Counted from the stretch's first letter, positions 1 to 8,953 are shown. The stretch is DNA of 64,000 nt from CAIJMU01 sp035531315 (GCA_035531315.1 DATKTD010000340.1:6160-70159); one strand, 5' to 3'. The notes: a model not told the origin generated them from the letters alone. Numbers and translations are program-made.

Positions 1-278
1 AGGTCGCGGGTCGCCGGCGTCGCGTAAACGTTCCCCCTGTAGCCCCGTTTCGCGAGGAGGGGCAGCATGCCGCAATGATCGAAGTGCGCGTGGGTGAGTA
101 CCACCGAGGCTATGCTCTCGGGGTCCTTCACGAGGGCGCGGTTCTTCTTTTCCGCCTCCTCGCGCCTGCCCTGGAAGGCTCCGCAGTCGATCAGGCAACG
201 CGAGCCGTCGACCGAAATGATGTGCTTGGAGCCCGTGACTTCGCCGGCCCCGCCCTCGGAATGCAATCGTATGCTCAT
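1..278 (-). CDS. MBL-fold RNA exonuclease/hydrolase, N-terminal part (runs off the window)
   Basis: The minus-strand frame opens with ATG at 278 and is still open at base 1, giving about 92 residues. The N-terminus contains GGAGEVTGSKHII, then CLIDCGAFQG, then the zinc-binding signature LTHAHFDHCGMLPLL. This order (GxxxEVTGS, LxDCGxxQG, HxHxDHxG) is typical of the metallo-beta-lactamase proteins related to CPSF-73/Ysh1, usually annotated as RNA-processing exonucleases with a beta-CASP domain. The beta-CASP part lies outside the window. There is no Shine-Dalgarno sequence. TAGGAT sits 7 bases before the ATG, so the mRNA may be leaderless. The gene is divergent from the histidine kinase at 508. 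The family call is firm; the substrate is unknown. Confidence 0.85.
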   Translation of the reverse strand, partial: MSIRLHSEGGAGEVTGSKHIISVDGSRCLIDCGAFQGRREEAEKKNRALVKDPESIASVVLTHAHFDHCGMLPLLAKRGYRGNVYATPATRD

Positions 279-285
279 GGAGGCA

Positions 286-291
286 ATCCTA
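286..291 (-). promoter_or_regulatory. -10-like box 7 bases before the start of the MBL-fold gene
   Basis: On the minus strand TAGGAT is followed by TGCCTCC and then ATG. A transcript starting about 7 bases downstream of the box would begin at the start codon. Confidence 0.45.
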
Positions 292-495
292 ATCGAGGGG
301 AGGCCGGGACGCAAACCCGAAGGGTGGGTGGAGGCCCGACGCCAGCGATGGACAGGCTTCCCCTCCTGCTGTAGATTGGCGTGGCGGCCCTCGCACAACG
401 TGCGGAGGCCCCCCCTCGGGCGGCGCCATGCCGATAAACGGCGCCATCACATTTCCCGCCAGGGCGCGATGCGCGATGCGATGGAGCGAAGATTT

Positions 496-501
496 TATAA
501 G
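496..501 (+). promoter_or_regulatory. -10-like box 6 bases before the probable kinase start
   Basis: TATAAG is followed by CACACG and ATG at 508, with no Shine-Dalgarno sequence. The spacing matches the other suspected leaderless starts in this window. Confidence 0.35.
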
Positions 502-507
502 CACACG

Positions 508-1812
508 ATGAAAAACAGCCCACGAATGGGACCCTCCGCGAGGAGGGCTCCGAGACCACAGACGGGCAGCTCCCCGGCATGGATGGACAGACGGATTGGC
601 GCTCTTGGCGCAAGAAAGGCGCTTAGAGAGAGTCAGTCGCGTTTCCGCCGAGTCATCGAGGACGCGGCGATGCCCATCATGATCCACGCCGACGACCGGA
701 GCATAGAACTCGTCAATCGAGCCTGGAGCGATCTCACGGGCTACAGCGCCGAATGCCTTCGCAACACGGTAGACTGGGCCCGCCTGGCATATGGCGAGCA
801 CGCCCAAAAGTACCTCGACGAGGCCAAACGACTCTTCACTTTAGCGGGCAGGGACGAGCCTCAAGAGCGCAAGATAAGGACCAAGGACGGTAGGGTCCTC
901 GTCTGGATGGTCAGCTCAGCCATCCTCGATCGGCGCAGGGAAGGGAAGAAAACGATCATCACGACCGCCGTGGACATCACCGAGCGAGTCGCCGCGGAGC
1001 GCGAGGTCTTGCGGCAACAGCGTCTTCTCGTCCAGTCCGAGAAAATGGCCGCCCTCGGCGTCCTCGTGGCAGGCGTGGCCCACGAGATCAACAATCCCAA
1101 CCACGCGGTGCGGATGGGCGCCACCCTGATCTCACGCATATGGAATTCGCTCCTCCCCATCCTCGACGAGGCCTTGGCCGGCGAACATGACAGCCTCGTC
1201 GGGGGCATCGAATACGGCGAGCTGAGGAAGCGGATGCCATCGCTTCTCAAGAGCATGACCGAGGCTTCCGGCCATATCGACAGCATCGTCCGCAGCCTCA
1301 CGGACTATTCGCGAGCCGACGAAGGCGAGGCCATGGAGGAGATCGATATCGGAAAGGTGGTCAAGGCCTCGGTGGATCTTCTGCGCGGATACATCGAGCG
1401 CCTCGCCCCCGGATTCCGCCTCGAGCTCGCCCCCTCCCTGCCGACCGTACGGGCCGGTTTTCACGGTCTCGAACAGGTGCTGGTCAACCTCATCCAGAAC
1501 GCCTGTCAGGCCCTCGACGATCCGGCGAAGGAGATAGTCGTCAGCAGTTCCTTCGAGGAGGCGTCCGGGCGGGTGAGGCTCGTCGTTCGCGACGAGGGGA
1601 GGGGGATGAGCAGGGAAGTGCTCGAGCATATCCGCGATCCCTTCTTCACCACCAAGGGGGGCCGGGAGGGCCTTGGACTCGGCATCACCATTTCTGCCGA
1701 GATCGTGGAGAAATTCGGCGGCAGCCTCGAGTTCGACTCCGCGCCCGGCATGGGCACCAGCGCCATCCTCGAATTGCCCATGGCGTCCGGCGCAGGAGAA
1801 TCGGTGGCATGA
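508..1812 (+). CDS. PAS-domain sensor histidine kinase (NtrB-like)
   Basis: About 434 residues. A basic, low-complexity N-terminus leads into a PAS domain (near FRRVIEDAAMPIMIHADD ... SDLTGYSAE). The dimerisation/phosphoacceptor helix carries VAGVAHEINNPNH. The HATPase domain has NLIQNACQAL (N box), DEGRGM (G1), DPFFTTK (F box) and GLGLGI (G2). There is no membrane segment, so it is probably cytoplasmic. It overlaps the next gene by ATGA, so kinase and sigma-54 activator are coupled as an NtrB/NtrC-type pair. The start is uncertain: ATGs at 469, 481, 508, 526 and 583 are in frame. I chose 508 because a TATAAG box lies 6 bases upstream and no candidate has a convincing Shine-Dalgarno sequence. 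Confidence 0.85.
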   Translation: MKNSPRMGPSARRAPRPQTGSSPAWMDRRIGALGARKALRESQSRFRRVIEDAAMPIMIHADDRSIELVNRAWSDLTGYSAECLRNTVDWARLAYGEHAQKYLDEAKRLFTLAGRDEPQERKIRTKDGRVLVWMVSSAILDRRREGKKTIITTAVDITERVAAEREVLRQQRLLVQSEKMAALGVLVAGVAHEINNPNHAVRMGATLISRIWNSLLPILDEALAGEHDSLVGGIEYGELRKRMPSLLKSMTEASGHIDSIVRSLTDYSRADEGEAMEEIDIGKVVKASVDLLRGYIERLAPGFRLELAPSLPTVRAGFHGLEQVLVNLIQNACQALDDPAKEIVVSSSFEEASGRVRLVVRDEGRGMSREVLEHIRDPFFTTKGGREGLGLGITISAEIVEKFGGSLEFDSAPGMGTSAILELPMASGAGESVA

Positions 1813-3221
1813 GCGAGAGACCCTACCCCGCCTTCCCGATCGCGATCGTCGACGACGAGGAATACACCCTGGTCTGCGTCGAGGATCTCCTCCGGGCGGA
1901 GGGGATCACCAATGTCCTTCCCGTCAGGGATCCGAAGGCCCTGCCCGCCCTCATCGAGGAGTCGTCCATCGGCCTCGTCCTCCTCGATCTGGCTTTGCCC
2001 GGCATGGATGGGAGGGAGCTGCTGGCCCTCATCCGCAGGGACCATCCCCAGGTCGCCGTGATCGTCATAACCGGCAACAGGGACATAGAACGCGCCGTCG
2101 AGTGCATGAGGCTTGGCGCCTCGGACTATCTGACCAAGCCCGTCGACGGGGCGAGGATGGTGATATCGCTCAGGCATCTCATCGAGATGCAGGAGCTTGT
2201 CAACGAGAACCTCGACATGCGCGATCGCCTTCTCTCCCCACGCCGGGAACGGTCCGCGGCCTTCGGTGCGATCACCACGGCCGGGCAGACCATGGGCCCC
2301 ATCCTCGACTACGCCGAAATGATAGCACCCAGTTCGCATCCCGTGCTGATAACGGGCGAAACCGGTGTCGGCAAGGAGCTATTCGCCAAGGCCATCCACG
2401 ATCAGAGCGGCCGCGAAGGGGACTTCGTAGCGGTGAACGTCGCGGGCCTCGACGACGCCTTCTTTTCCGACCTCCTGTTCGGCCACCGGGCGGGAGCCTA
2501 CACCGGTTCGCAGGGCGGCCTCGAGGGCCTCATCGAACGCGCGAACAACGGCAGTCTCTTTCTCGACGAGATAGGCGACCTTTCCCACTCCTCGCAGGTC
2601 AAGCTGCTTCGCGTCATCGAGTCGGGGGAGTACTACCCCCTCGGATCGGACCTCCTCAAGCGGAGCAAGGCCAGGATCATCGTCGCCACGAATCGCGATC
2701 TCCGCAAGGCCCTCGAATCGGGAGAGTTCAGGAAGGATCTCTTTTTCCGCCTCAACGGCCACCGCCTCCACATCCCGCCCCTGCGGGAGAGGAAGGAAGA
2801 CATACCCTTTCTCGTGGAGCGTTTTTTCGCCGAATCCGCCGTGGAGCTTTCGAAAAAGTTCCCGAGCCTCCCTCCCGAACTCTCCGGCCTCCTTCGTTCC
2901 CACGATTTCCCCGGGAACGTGCGCGAGCTCCGGGCGATGATCTTCGATGCGGTCAATTGCCACAAAGGAGGAGTGCTGTCCCTTCGAAGCTTCAAAGAAG
3001 CCATCGACGAAAAACGGAGGACGGCGGTCGCGACTCCGGCCGGCATGGCCTTCCCCTGCCCCCTGCCCACTCTCAAGGAGCTTTCCGGGCTCCTCTTTGA
3101 CGAGGCGCTCAGGCGGGCGGATGGCAATCAGAGTCTGGCGGCCCGTCTCCTCGGCATCAGTCCCCAGGCCGTCAGCAAACGCCTCAAAGCCAAACAGACG
3201 AAGGCCGACAACCTGGGTTGA
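1809..3221 (+). CDS. Sigma-54-dependent response regulator, NtrC family
   Basis: 470 residues. The receiver domain (about 10-125) has acidic pair D15/D16, phosphoacceptor D60 in LVLLDLALPG and K110 in YLTKPVDG. The AAA+ domain has Walker A GETGVGKE (183-190), Walker B FLDEIG (251-256) and GAYTGS (229-234) in place of the usual GAFTGA sigma-54 contact loop. The C-terminus is a Fis-type helix-turn-helix (DGNQSLAARLLGISPQAVSKRL). It overlaps its kinase at ATGA. The sigma-54-type promoter at 3384 in front of the next gene makes the MCP-cheW unit its most likely target; this is an inference from position. Confidence 0.93.
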   Translation: MSERPYPAFPIAIVDDEEYTLVCVEDLLRAEGITNVLPVRDPKALPALIEESSIGLVLLDLALPGMDGRELLALIRRDHPQVAVIVITGNRDIERAVECMRLGASDYLTKPVDGARMVISLRHLIEMQELVNENLDMRDRLLSPRRERSAAFGAITTAGQTMGPILDYAEMIAPSSHPVLITGETGVGKELFAKAIHDQSGREGDFVAVNVAGLDDAFFSDLLFGHRAGAYTGSQGGLEGLIERANNGSLFLDEIGDLSHSSQVKLLRVIESGEYYPLGSDLLKRSKARIIVATNRDLRKALESGEFRKDLFFRLNGHRLHIPPLRERKEDIPFLVERFFAESAVELSKKFPSLPPELSGLLRSHDFPGNVRELRAMIFDAVNCHKGGVLSLRSFKEAIDEKRRTAVATPAGMAFPCPLPTLKELSGLLFDEALRRADGNQSLAARLLGISPQAVSKRLKAKQTKADNLG

Positions 3222-3383
3222 TACCTCAACCTCCCTACGCCAGCGCAAGTCGCTTCGCCGCCATCAATAAGCTTGCATTGGCTCAAGACCTTCAACCCCG
3301 ATTGCAGCCCCGCGCTTGTCGATGGGCCTCCTCCACGGTGCCGAAGGCTTTATCCTGCATGCACTTCCCCGGCTTTCTCAGCC

Positions 3384-3401
3384 TTGGCATGAAGATTGCT
3401 A
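3384..3401 (+). promoter_or_regulatory. Sigma-54 (-24/-12) promoter for the MCP-cheW unit
   Basis: TTGGCATGAAGATTGCTA matches the sigma-54 consensus TTGGCACG-N4-TTGCW with one change (C to T). The GG and GC doublets are separated by the required 10 bases. Predicted initiation near 3411 gives a leader of about 55 bases ending in GGAGGA before ATG 3466. The gene just upstream encodes a sigma-54 activator. The 3222-3380 region upstream could hold enhancer sites, but no clear repeat was seen. Confidence 0.7.
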
Positions 3402-3465
3402 AAAGGGTTGCGGGATTCGATCGGAACCTTGCCGAGACCTCGAAGCCGGCTGCAGGAGGATACGC

Positions 3466-5184
3466 ATGAAAATAGGAATGAAGTTAATCATCGGATTTCT
3501 CGGAGTGGCGATCATCGCCTTTGGCGTGGGATTGTTCGGCGTCACCAGTCTTGCCCAGATATCCGCGCGTGGCATGCGGGCCTTCACCTATGATACGGCA
3601 CCGCTCGGCAATCTTTCACGCATGACCGATTCGATGCTGAACGCCTTCATGGCCATGAAGGACATGGCCCAATTCAAGGGCGACCAGGGAAGCGCCGCGA
3701 GGAATTCGATAGCCGGGTTCAGGGCCACCTTCGACAAGAACGCGGCGATCTACAAGCAAAGCATAACGGATTCCGGGGATCAGCAGAATTTCGACAGCCT
3801 CATGGCCAAATGGAAGACCCTCAACGACCTGAGCGACAGGCTGGTCGTTTTCGACGCGGCGAACAAGGACTCCGAAGAACAGACCTTGATAGCTGCGGAG
3901 GGGGAGAAGGATGGCACGGCGGTGGAGGGAACGATCAGGGCCATGGTCGACGCCAACCTCGCGTCAGCGAAGACCCGCTCGGACAAGAACCTCGTCTTGG
4001 CCGCGGAAGCGAGACTCACCATGCTCCTGGTGCTGGGCCTCGAAACCATCGTCTCCATCCTCGTCGGACTCCTCCTCTCCCGCTCGATCACCAGACCCCT
4101 CGGCCAGGCCGTCGATCTGGCGGGAAGGATAGCGAAGGGCGATCTCCGGACGGATATCGACGAGAGGCACCAGACACGGAAGGACGAGGTGGGAGTCCTC
4201 GCCGGGGCCCTCACCGAAATGGTGACGAGCCTCAGGGACATCGTCATCTCCGTCACCACCTCGGCCGACAACGTGAGCATCGGCAGTCAGGGCATCAGTT
4301 CGACGGCCCAGCAGCTTTCGCAGGGAGCCACCGAGCAGGCCTCCTCGGCCGAGGAGGTCAGCGCCTCGGTGGAGGAGATGGCGGCCACGATCAAGCAGAA
4401 CGCGGACAATTCCCAGGCCGCCGAGGGAATCGCCCGGAAAAGTTCGGGCGACGCCAAGAAGGGCGGCAATTCCGTCGTCGAGACGGTGAGCGCCATGAAG
4501 GACATCGCTGGACGGATCGGCATCATCGAGGAGATAGCGAGGCAGACCAACCTCCTCGCCCTCAACGCGGCCATCGAGGCCGCGCGCGCGGGCGAGGCGG
4601 GGAAGGGCTTCGCCGTCGTCGCCAGCGAGGTGCGAAAGCTCGCCGAACGCTCGCAGAGCGCCTCCAAAGATATCTCCGAGCTATCGGGTAAGAGCGTTTC
4701 GGTCGCCGAGGAGGCGGGTGCCCTCATACAGTCGGTCGTTCCCGACATCCAGAAGACCGCCGAAGTCGTACAGGAAATCTCCTCGGCAAGCAAGGAGCAA
4801 AGCACGGGCGTCGAGCAGATCGGCAAGGCCGTCGCCCAGCTCGATTCCGTGATTCAGCAGAACGCGGCGGCTTCGGAAGAACTTGCCTCTATGGCGGAAG
4901 AGCTCAACAGCCAGGCCACCCAGCTAGCCCGGACCCTGGCCTACTTCAAGCTGCCTTCCGAAATGAACGCCCATGAGGCCGGCTCGAGCGCCGGCACCAC
5001 CTTGGCCCGGCATGAGGTGAGGGTCGCCCACGCCGCCAATGCCTCGGGCAGACTCGCCATCACCGCCTCCTCCGCGCAAGGAGGCTCAAAGGCCCATGGC
5101 GGCGAAAGGCCGGCGAGACAGCTGGCCAAGGCCGCCATCACTCCAGTCGGCAGCATTGCCGACTCGGATTTCGAATCATTCTGA
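3466..5184 (+). CDS. Methyl-accepting chemotaxis protein
   Basis: 572 residues. TM1 lies at about 7-29 (LIIGFLGVAIIAFGVGLFG). A periplasmic all-helical segment of about 150 residues resembles the four-helix-bundle MCP sensor. TM2 is at about 185-207, followed by HAMP (SRSITRPLGQAVDLAGRI) and a long coiled-coil signalling domain. The hairpin tip (EEIARQTNLLALNAAIEAAR, then GKGFAVVASEVRKLAERS) is the CheA/CheW-binding region. There is no C-terminal CheR-tethering pentapeptide. The start is fixed by GGAGGATACGC before ATG. A truncated cheW follows 12 bases later. A sigma-54 promoter and activator lie upstream. Confidence 0.95.
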   Translation: MKIGMKLIIGFLGVAIIAFGVGLFGVTSLAQISARGMRAFTYDTAPLGNLSRMTDSMLNAFMAMKDMAQFKGDQGSAARNSIAGFRATFDKNAAIYKQSITDSGDQQNFDSLMAKWKTLNDLSDRLVVFDAANKDSEEQTLIAAEGEKDGTAVEGTIRAMVDANLASAKTRSDKNLVLAAEARLTMLLVLGLETIVSILVGLLLSRSITRPLGQAVDLAGRIAKGDLRTDIDERHQTRKDEVGVLAGALTEMVTSLRDIVISVTTSADNVSIGSQGISSTAQQLSQGATEQASSAEEVSASVEEMAATIKQNADNSQAAEGIARKSSGDAKKGGNSVVETVSAMKDIAGRIGIIEEIARQTNLLALNAAIEAARAGEAGKGFAVVASEVRKLAERSQSASKDISELSGKSVSVAEEAGALIQSVVPDIQKTAEVVQEISSASKEQSTGVEQIGKAVAQLDSVIQQNAAASEELASMAEELNSQATQLARTLAYFKLPSEMNAHEAGSSAGTTLARHEVRVAHAANASGRLAITASSAQGGSKAHGGERPARQLAKAAITPVGSIADSDFESF

Positions 5185-5196
5185 AGGACCTCCGCA

Positions 5197-5679
5197 ATGC
5201 AGTACCTGAGCTTTCGATTAAATGGCGTCAGGTACGCCGTGGATGTCACCATCGTCGAGACCGTCGTCGAGGACAATGAGACGACGGCGGTCCCGAGCCC
5301 CGTGGAATACATGAAGGGAGTGATGGATCTCCGCGACCAGGTGATACCCGTCATCAACCTGCGCAAGAAGTTCGGTCTGGAGGACAGCCTCGGCAAGCAC
5401 CGGGCGAGCATCATCGTCGCCAGGGTCGATGGCGGAGGAGGGAAGACCCTGATGGTGGGAGCCCTCGTCGACGAGGTATCCGCCGTGGTGGATATCGATG
5501 AGACGAGCATCGAGGCTGCGCGATCCGAAGGAGCCGCGCTCTGGGAACGCTACGAGGGCCAGGCCTGCCGCCATGGTTTCGGTCCTGCCCTCAAATCCCG
5601 AAGCGCAGCACGAAGGAGCTGCCCGCCCCCGTGTCCAGCTCCAAGCTCCCTCTCAGCTCCTTCTCCACGAGGAGTCTGA
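5197..5679 (+). CDS. cheW: CheW-like coupling protein with lost C-terminus
   Basis: 160 residues in frame, but only about the first 120 look like CheW: MQYLSFRLNGVRYAVDV, VPSPVEYMKGVMDLRDQVIP, VINLRKKFGL, LVDEVSAVVDIDETSIE. After WERY at about 5560 the usual closing segment (a GIG/GxA turn plus a strand ending in LDxDxLL) is missing. The frame instead reads through basic, proline- and serine-rich sequence that is the antisense of the neighbouring kinase gene ending at 5591. None of the frames checked at the break restores the missing end, so this looks like a deletion or fusion rather than a simple frameshift. It may be impaired. It overlaps the convergent kinase gene by 89 bases. Confidence 0.75.
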   Translation: MQYLSFRLNGVRYAVDVTIVETVVEDNETTAVPSPVEYMKGVMDLRDQVIPVINLRKKFGLEDSLGKHRASIIVARVDGGGGKTLMVGALVDEVSAVVDIDETSIEAARSEGAALWERYEGQACRHGFGPALKSRSAARRSCPPPCPAPSSLSAPSPRGV

Positions 5680-7636
5680 TGAGGGTCATGCCCATCGTCG
5701 ACGAGCTTCCGGGCAGACGAGGATCGACGCCTATCCCGTCGTCGGAGACCAGGAGCCGCGCCTGGCCTTGGTCGACCTCGAGCGCGACTCTAATCGTGCC
5801 GCTGCGGCCGCCGGGAAAGGCGTACTTCGCGGCGTTCGTGAAAAGCTCGTTCACGATGAGGCCGAGGGCGATGGCGCGTTTGGTGTCCAGCATCAGGGTC
5901 CCGGTCTCGACGAGGAGACGAACCCGCGACTGCCCCGCGAAGAAGGCGGCGAAGATCGACCTCGCGAGGCCCTCGAGGTAGACCCCGAAATCGAGCGAAT
6001 CGACGCTTTCCGCCAGGTAGAGCCTCTCGTAGATCGCCGACATCGAATTGATGCGCGAACGCGTATCGTCGAGAACGTCGATGGCCCTCTGCTCCCTCAG
6101 TTCGCCCATGGCGATGCTAAGGAGGCTCGAGACGATGCCGAGGCTGTTCTTCACCCGGTGTTGGAGCTCCTTCATCAGGACCTCCTTGTTCCGGACGAGC
6201 TGGTTGAGGGCCTCGTTCGCCCGGAGCTCCTCGGTGATGTCCCTGAAGATCACCGTCGCGCCGGAGTATTCCCCGGTCGACCTGCCCAGCGGCGCGGCGT
6301 TGACCCTGAGCCATCTCCACTGGCCGTCTCGGCGTCTGACCCGCAGCGTGTAGTCCGAGGATTCGCCCTGGGCCCGTTTCGCGTTCTCCGCCTCGATGAT
6401 CGCCCTGCCCTCGTCGTCGAGGTAGCTCAGGAAACAAGTCCCGAGCAGCTCCCCCGGACCGACGCCGAGGACCCTCTCGCAGGAAGGATTGGCCATCCTG
6501 AAGACTTCCTTGTCGTCCACGTAACAGAAACCCACGCCGATCGAGTTGAGGAGGTCGGAGTAGCGTCTGTTCGCCTCCCGGAGTTCACCCTCCCGGCCTC
6601 GGGCCTCCGTGATGTCCACGATGTGCGAAATCAGGAAATTGGCGCCGTCGGCGTTCCGCACGAAGGCCGTGCTGACTTCCGTCCAGATGGCCCTGCCGTC
6701 CCGGTGGAGGTAGCGCTTCATGATGTGGCCGGTTCCGGAGCCCGCCGCGACGAGGCCGTCCAAGGACGCCTTGCTCATCGCGCGGTCGTCGGGGTGGGTG
6801 AGCTCCGCGAAATCCATCGCGTTTATCTCGGTCATCGAAAGCCCGAGCATGGCGCAGAAGGCGCGATTGACCATGCGGAGCTGGTTGTCGAGGGTGGTGA
6901 GGACGATGCCGATGGGCGAATTCTCGAAGGCAAGCCTGAATTTACGCTCGCTCTCGTCGCGGTCCCTCTCGAGACTCTTCAGCTCGCTGACGTCCTTCGT
7001 GATCGAAATCACGCAGGCCTCGCCCTCGACCTCGATGAGGCGTGCCGACATCAGCCCCGTGATGACAGCGCCGTCCTTGCGCCGGAATTCGGCCTCGAGA
7101 TTCAGGACCTCCCCGCCTCGCCGAAGGCCTTGGACGAGCCGAGCCCTGTCCTCGGCGCGCGCCCAGACCCCGAGATCGCCGGGGAGGGAGGAGCGACCGA
7201 GAACATCGGCCTTGGCGTAGCCGGTCATGTTGGTGAAACCCTGATTGACGTCCACATAGACGCCGTCGGACAGGCGATTGATATTGATCGAATCGGGATT
7301 GAGGTAAAAGGCCTTGGCGAATTTCTCCTCGGACAGGGTGAGCCTTTCGTTCGCGCCGCGAAGCGAATCGAGACTCGCGTGGAGCTCCTTCGCGATCCTC
7401 TCGTGCTCCCCGCTCAGGGCAACGAGTCGCCTCTCCGCGTCGAGGAGTCCCCTTCCCAGTTCGCCCTCCACGAGAAGAAAGTCGCTCGAGCCCTGGTTCC
7501 GATCGACGACCGCCTCCACCTCCCCGAGTTCCGAGGCGAGCAGCACGCGATAGCCGGCATCCTGGAGCCGCGCCCTCGTGATCGCGGCGGCCTCAAGATC
7601 GGTCTCGACGAGGAGTATGCTCCTACGCTCATCCAC
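5591..7636 (-). CDS. Multi-PAS sensor histidine kinase (HWE/HisKA_2 type) with degenerate receiver
   Basis: 681 residues from a GTG at 7636 preceded by GGGAGGAAGCCC. Upstream ATGs at 7741 and 7702 would add unconserved sequence. The N-terminus (SILLVETDLEAAAITRARLQ) resembles a receiver, but the phosphoacceptor strand reads DFLLVEGELGRG with Glu for Asp, and the second half is missing. Three PAS domains follow (near YLNPDSININRLSDG, AFENSPIGIVLTT and LLNSIGVGFCYVDD). The kinase core has the H-box LQHRVKNSLGIVSSLL and an ATPase with GLIVNELFTNAAKYAFPGG and SDDGIGV. No membrane segment was seen. It converges on the truncated cheW. The signal and partner are unknown. Confidence 0.88.
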   Translation of the reverse strand: MDERRSILLVETDLEAAAITRARLQDAGYRVLLASELGEVEAVVDRNQGSSDFLLVEGELGRGLLDAERRLVALSGEHERIAKELHASLDSLRGANERLTLSEEKFAKAFYLNPDSININRLSDGVYVDVNQGFTNMTGYAKADVLGRSSLPGDLGVWARAEDRARLVQGLRRGGEVLNLEAEFRRKDGAVITGLMSARLIEVEGEACVISITKDVSELKSLERDRDESERKFRLAFENSPIGIVLTTLDNQLRMVNRAFCAMLGLSMTEINAMDFAELTHPDDRAMSKASLDGLVAAGSGTGHIMKRYLHRDGRAIWTEVSTAFVRNADGANFLISHIVDITEARGREGELREANRRYSDLLNSIGVGFCYVDDKEVFRMANPSCERVLGVGPGELLGTCFLSYLDDEGRAIIEAENAKRAQGESSDYTLRVRRRDGQWRWLRVNAAPLGRSTGEYSGATVIFRDITEELRANEALNQLVRNKEVLMKELQHRVKNSLGIVSSLLSIAMGELREQRAIDVLDDTRSRINSMSAIYERLYLAESVDSLDFGVYLEGLARSIFAAFFAGQSRVRLLVETGTLMLDTKRAIALGLIVNELFTNAAKYAFPGGRSGTIRVALEVDQGQARLLVSDDGIGVDPRLPGSSSTMGMTLIRLLVEKELRGSLELDTGAGSSFVLRFGI

Positions 7637-7843
7637 CGGGCTTCCTCCCGAAACGAGCAGCTCGTCCTTACGGCGAGCGCCGAAGAGTCGACAGGGCCCC
7701 ATGCCAGGGCATCGCTCAATCGGCGCAGATCGGGCGATCACTCCCGCCCATCCCAGTCTCGGCGGGATTATGTCCCATTCTGAGCCTGATTTGAAGAGCG
7801 TCTCGAAAGGAGGTCTTGCCTTGGCGGCCCGGCAGCCGGCGGA

Positions 7844-8842
7844 TCAGGCCATGAAAAAGAGGGCTGTCCCTCCGACGGCAATGGCCGCCCCGACGACCTC
7901 CATCGCAGCCACCCGCTGACGCATGAGTAGGATGGCGGGAGCGATGATAAGGACGGGGGTGAGGGCCATCAGGCTGCTGGCGGTTCCGACATCGGTATGC
8001 TGAAGGGCGAACAAGGAAAGGACCACGCCGAGGAAGGGGCCGACGATGGAGCCGGCGGCGATGCGCATGGCCGCGCTCCGGTCCCGGAGTGCTTCGACGA
8101 AGACCTCGCGCCCGCGCCTGAGGATCAGTGCTTGCAAACCGAAACCCACGATGGCCGCGAGAACCCTGATCTGCGTGGCGGGGATCGCGCCGATGTCCGC
8201 GAGCCCCAGCTTGGATGTCACGAGGCCAAGGGCCTGGAAGACCGTCGAAAGGAAGGCGAAGACGTAGCCTTTGAGCTGCTGGCCCTCGCGGCTCCGCCTC
8301 CCGCCGACCCTGGCGACCGCCAGGTTCTCCGCCCCGGAATGGGGGCTCGCGACCGCCCCCGGTGCCTCCGCCCGGACCCTTTCCCCCGCCTCGGTCCGGG
8401 CCTTCGACGCGTTGCGCGCGATCACGAGGATGGTGATCCCCGAGACCACCGCGCCCATCCCCGCGAGGGAACGAGCCTGCATCGCCTGTCCAAGGACGAG
8501 ATAGCCGAAACCGGCCGCGAACAAGGGCGTCAGGGCCTGGAAGACGACGGTTACCCTCGAGCCGATCAGCACATAGGCGTTGAAGAGGAAGTAGTCCGAG
8601 ATCACGAAACCGATGAAGCCCGAGAGGGCCAGGAAGCGCCACGACGCGGCGGAAGCGTCGAGGGGCAGGGGGGAGCCCCGGATAAGGAGGCCGGAGAGGG
8701 CGAGGAGGAAGAAGGCGATCGTCACCTTCCAGAAATTGACCGCGAGGGCGCCTACCCGCTTCGAGGCTCCCTCGAAGGCGATGGCCGAAGCCGTCCAGAA
8801 TACCGCCGTGCCAAATGCCGCGAAGGCGCCGAGTCTTTCCAT
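7844..8842 (-). CDS. DMT-superfamily (EamA) transporter
   Basis: About 332 residues with roughly ten hydrophobic segments in two EamA repeats, such as LGAFAAFGTAVFWTASAIAF and VTIAFFLLALSGLLI in the first half. A polar loop of about 45 residues rich in Arg, Glu and Gly separates the halves; the length is a little above the usual 290-300 because of it. Inner-membrane exporter of metabolites or amino acids; substrate not predictable. ATG 8842 is preferred because the residues upstream (from an ATG at 8902) are polar. TAGAGT lies 8 bases before 8842 and could be a -10 of a leaderless transcript. Divergent from the BON fusion gene. Confidence 0.82.
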   Translation of the reverse strand: MERLGAFAAFGTAVFWTASAIAFEGASKRVGALAVNFWKVTIAFFLLALSGLLIRGSPLPLDASAASWRFLALSGFIGFVISDYFLFNAYVLIGSRVTVVFQALTPLFAAGFGYLVLGQAMQARSLAGMGAVVSGITILVIARNASKARTEAGERVRAEAPGAVASPHSGAENLAVARVGGRRSREGQQLKGYVFAFLSTVFQALGLVTSKLGLADIGAIPATQIRVLAAIVGFGLQALILRRGREVFVEALRDRSAAMRIAAGSIVGPFLGVVLSLFALQHTDVGTASSLMALTPVLIIAPAILLMRQRVAAMEVVGAAIAVGGTALFFMA

Positions 8843-8887
8843 TGTGCGGCACTCTATCCCGAATGCCCCCGCCCTGCCCAGTTCGAT

Positions 8888-8916
8888 TTGACTTCGAGCC
8901 ATGGTCGCTCTATGTT
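8888..8916 (+). promoter_or_regulatory. Sigma-70 promoter of the kinase-like/BON gene
   Basis: TTGACT (8888-8893), a 17-base spacer and TATGTT (8911-8916). This is followed by a leader of about 30 bases carrying GGGGAGG before ATG 8954. Confidence 0.6.
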
Positions 8917-8953
8917 TTCACTAAAGGGGACAGAGGTTCCCGGGGAGGCCGCA

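Noticed and set aside
5498..7783. A 761-codon plus-strand frame across the PAS kinase gene
   Set aside because: Antisense shadow; the minus strand encodes clear PAS, H-box and ATPase motifs.
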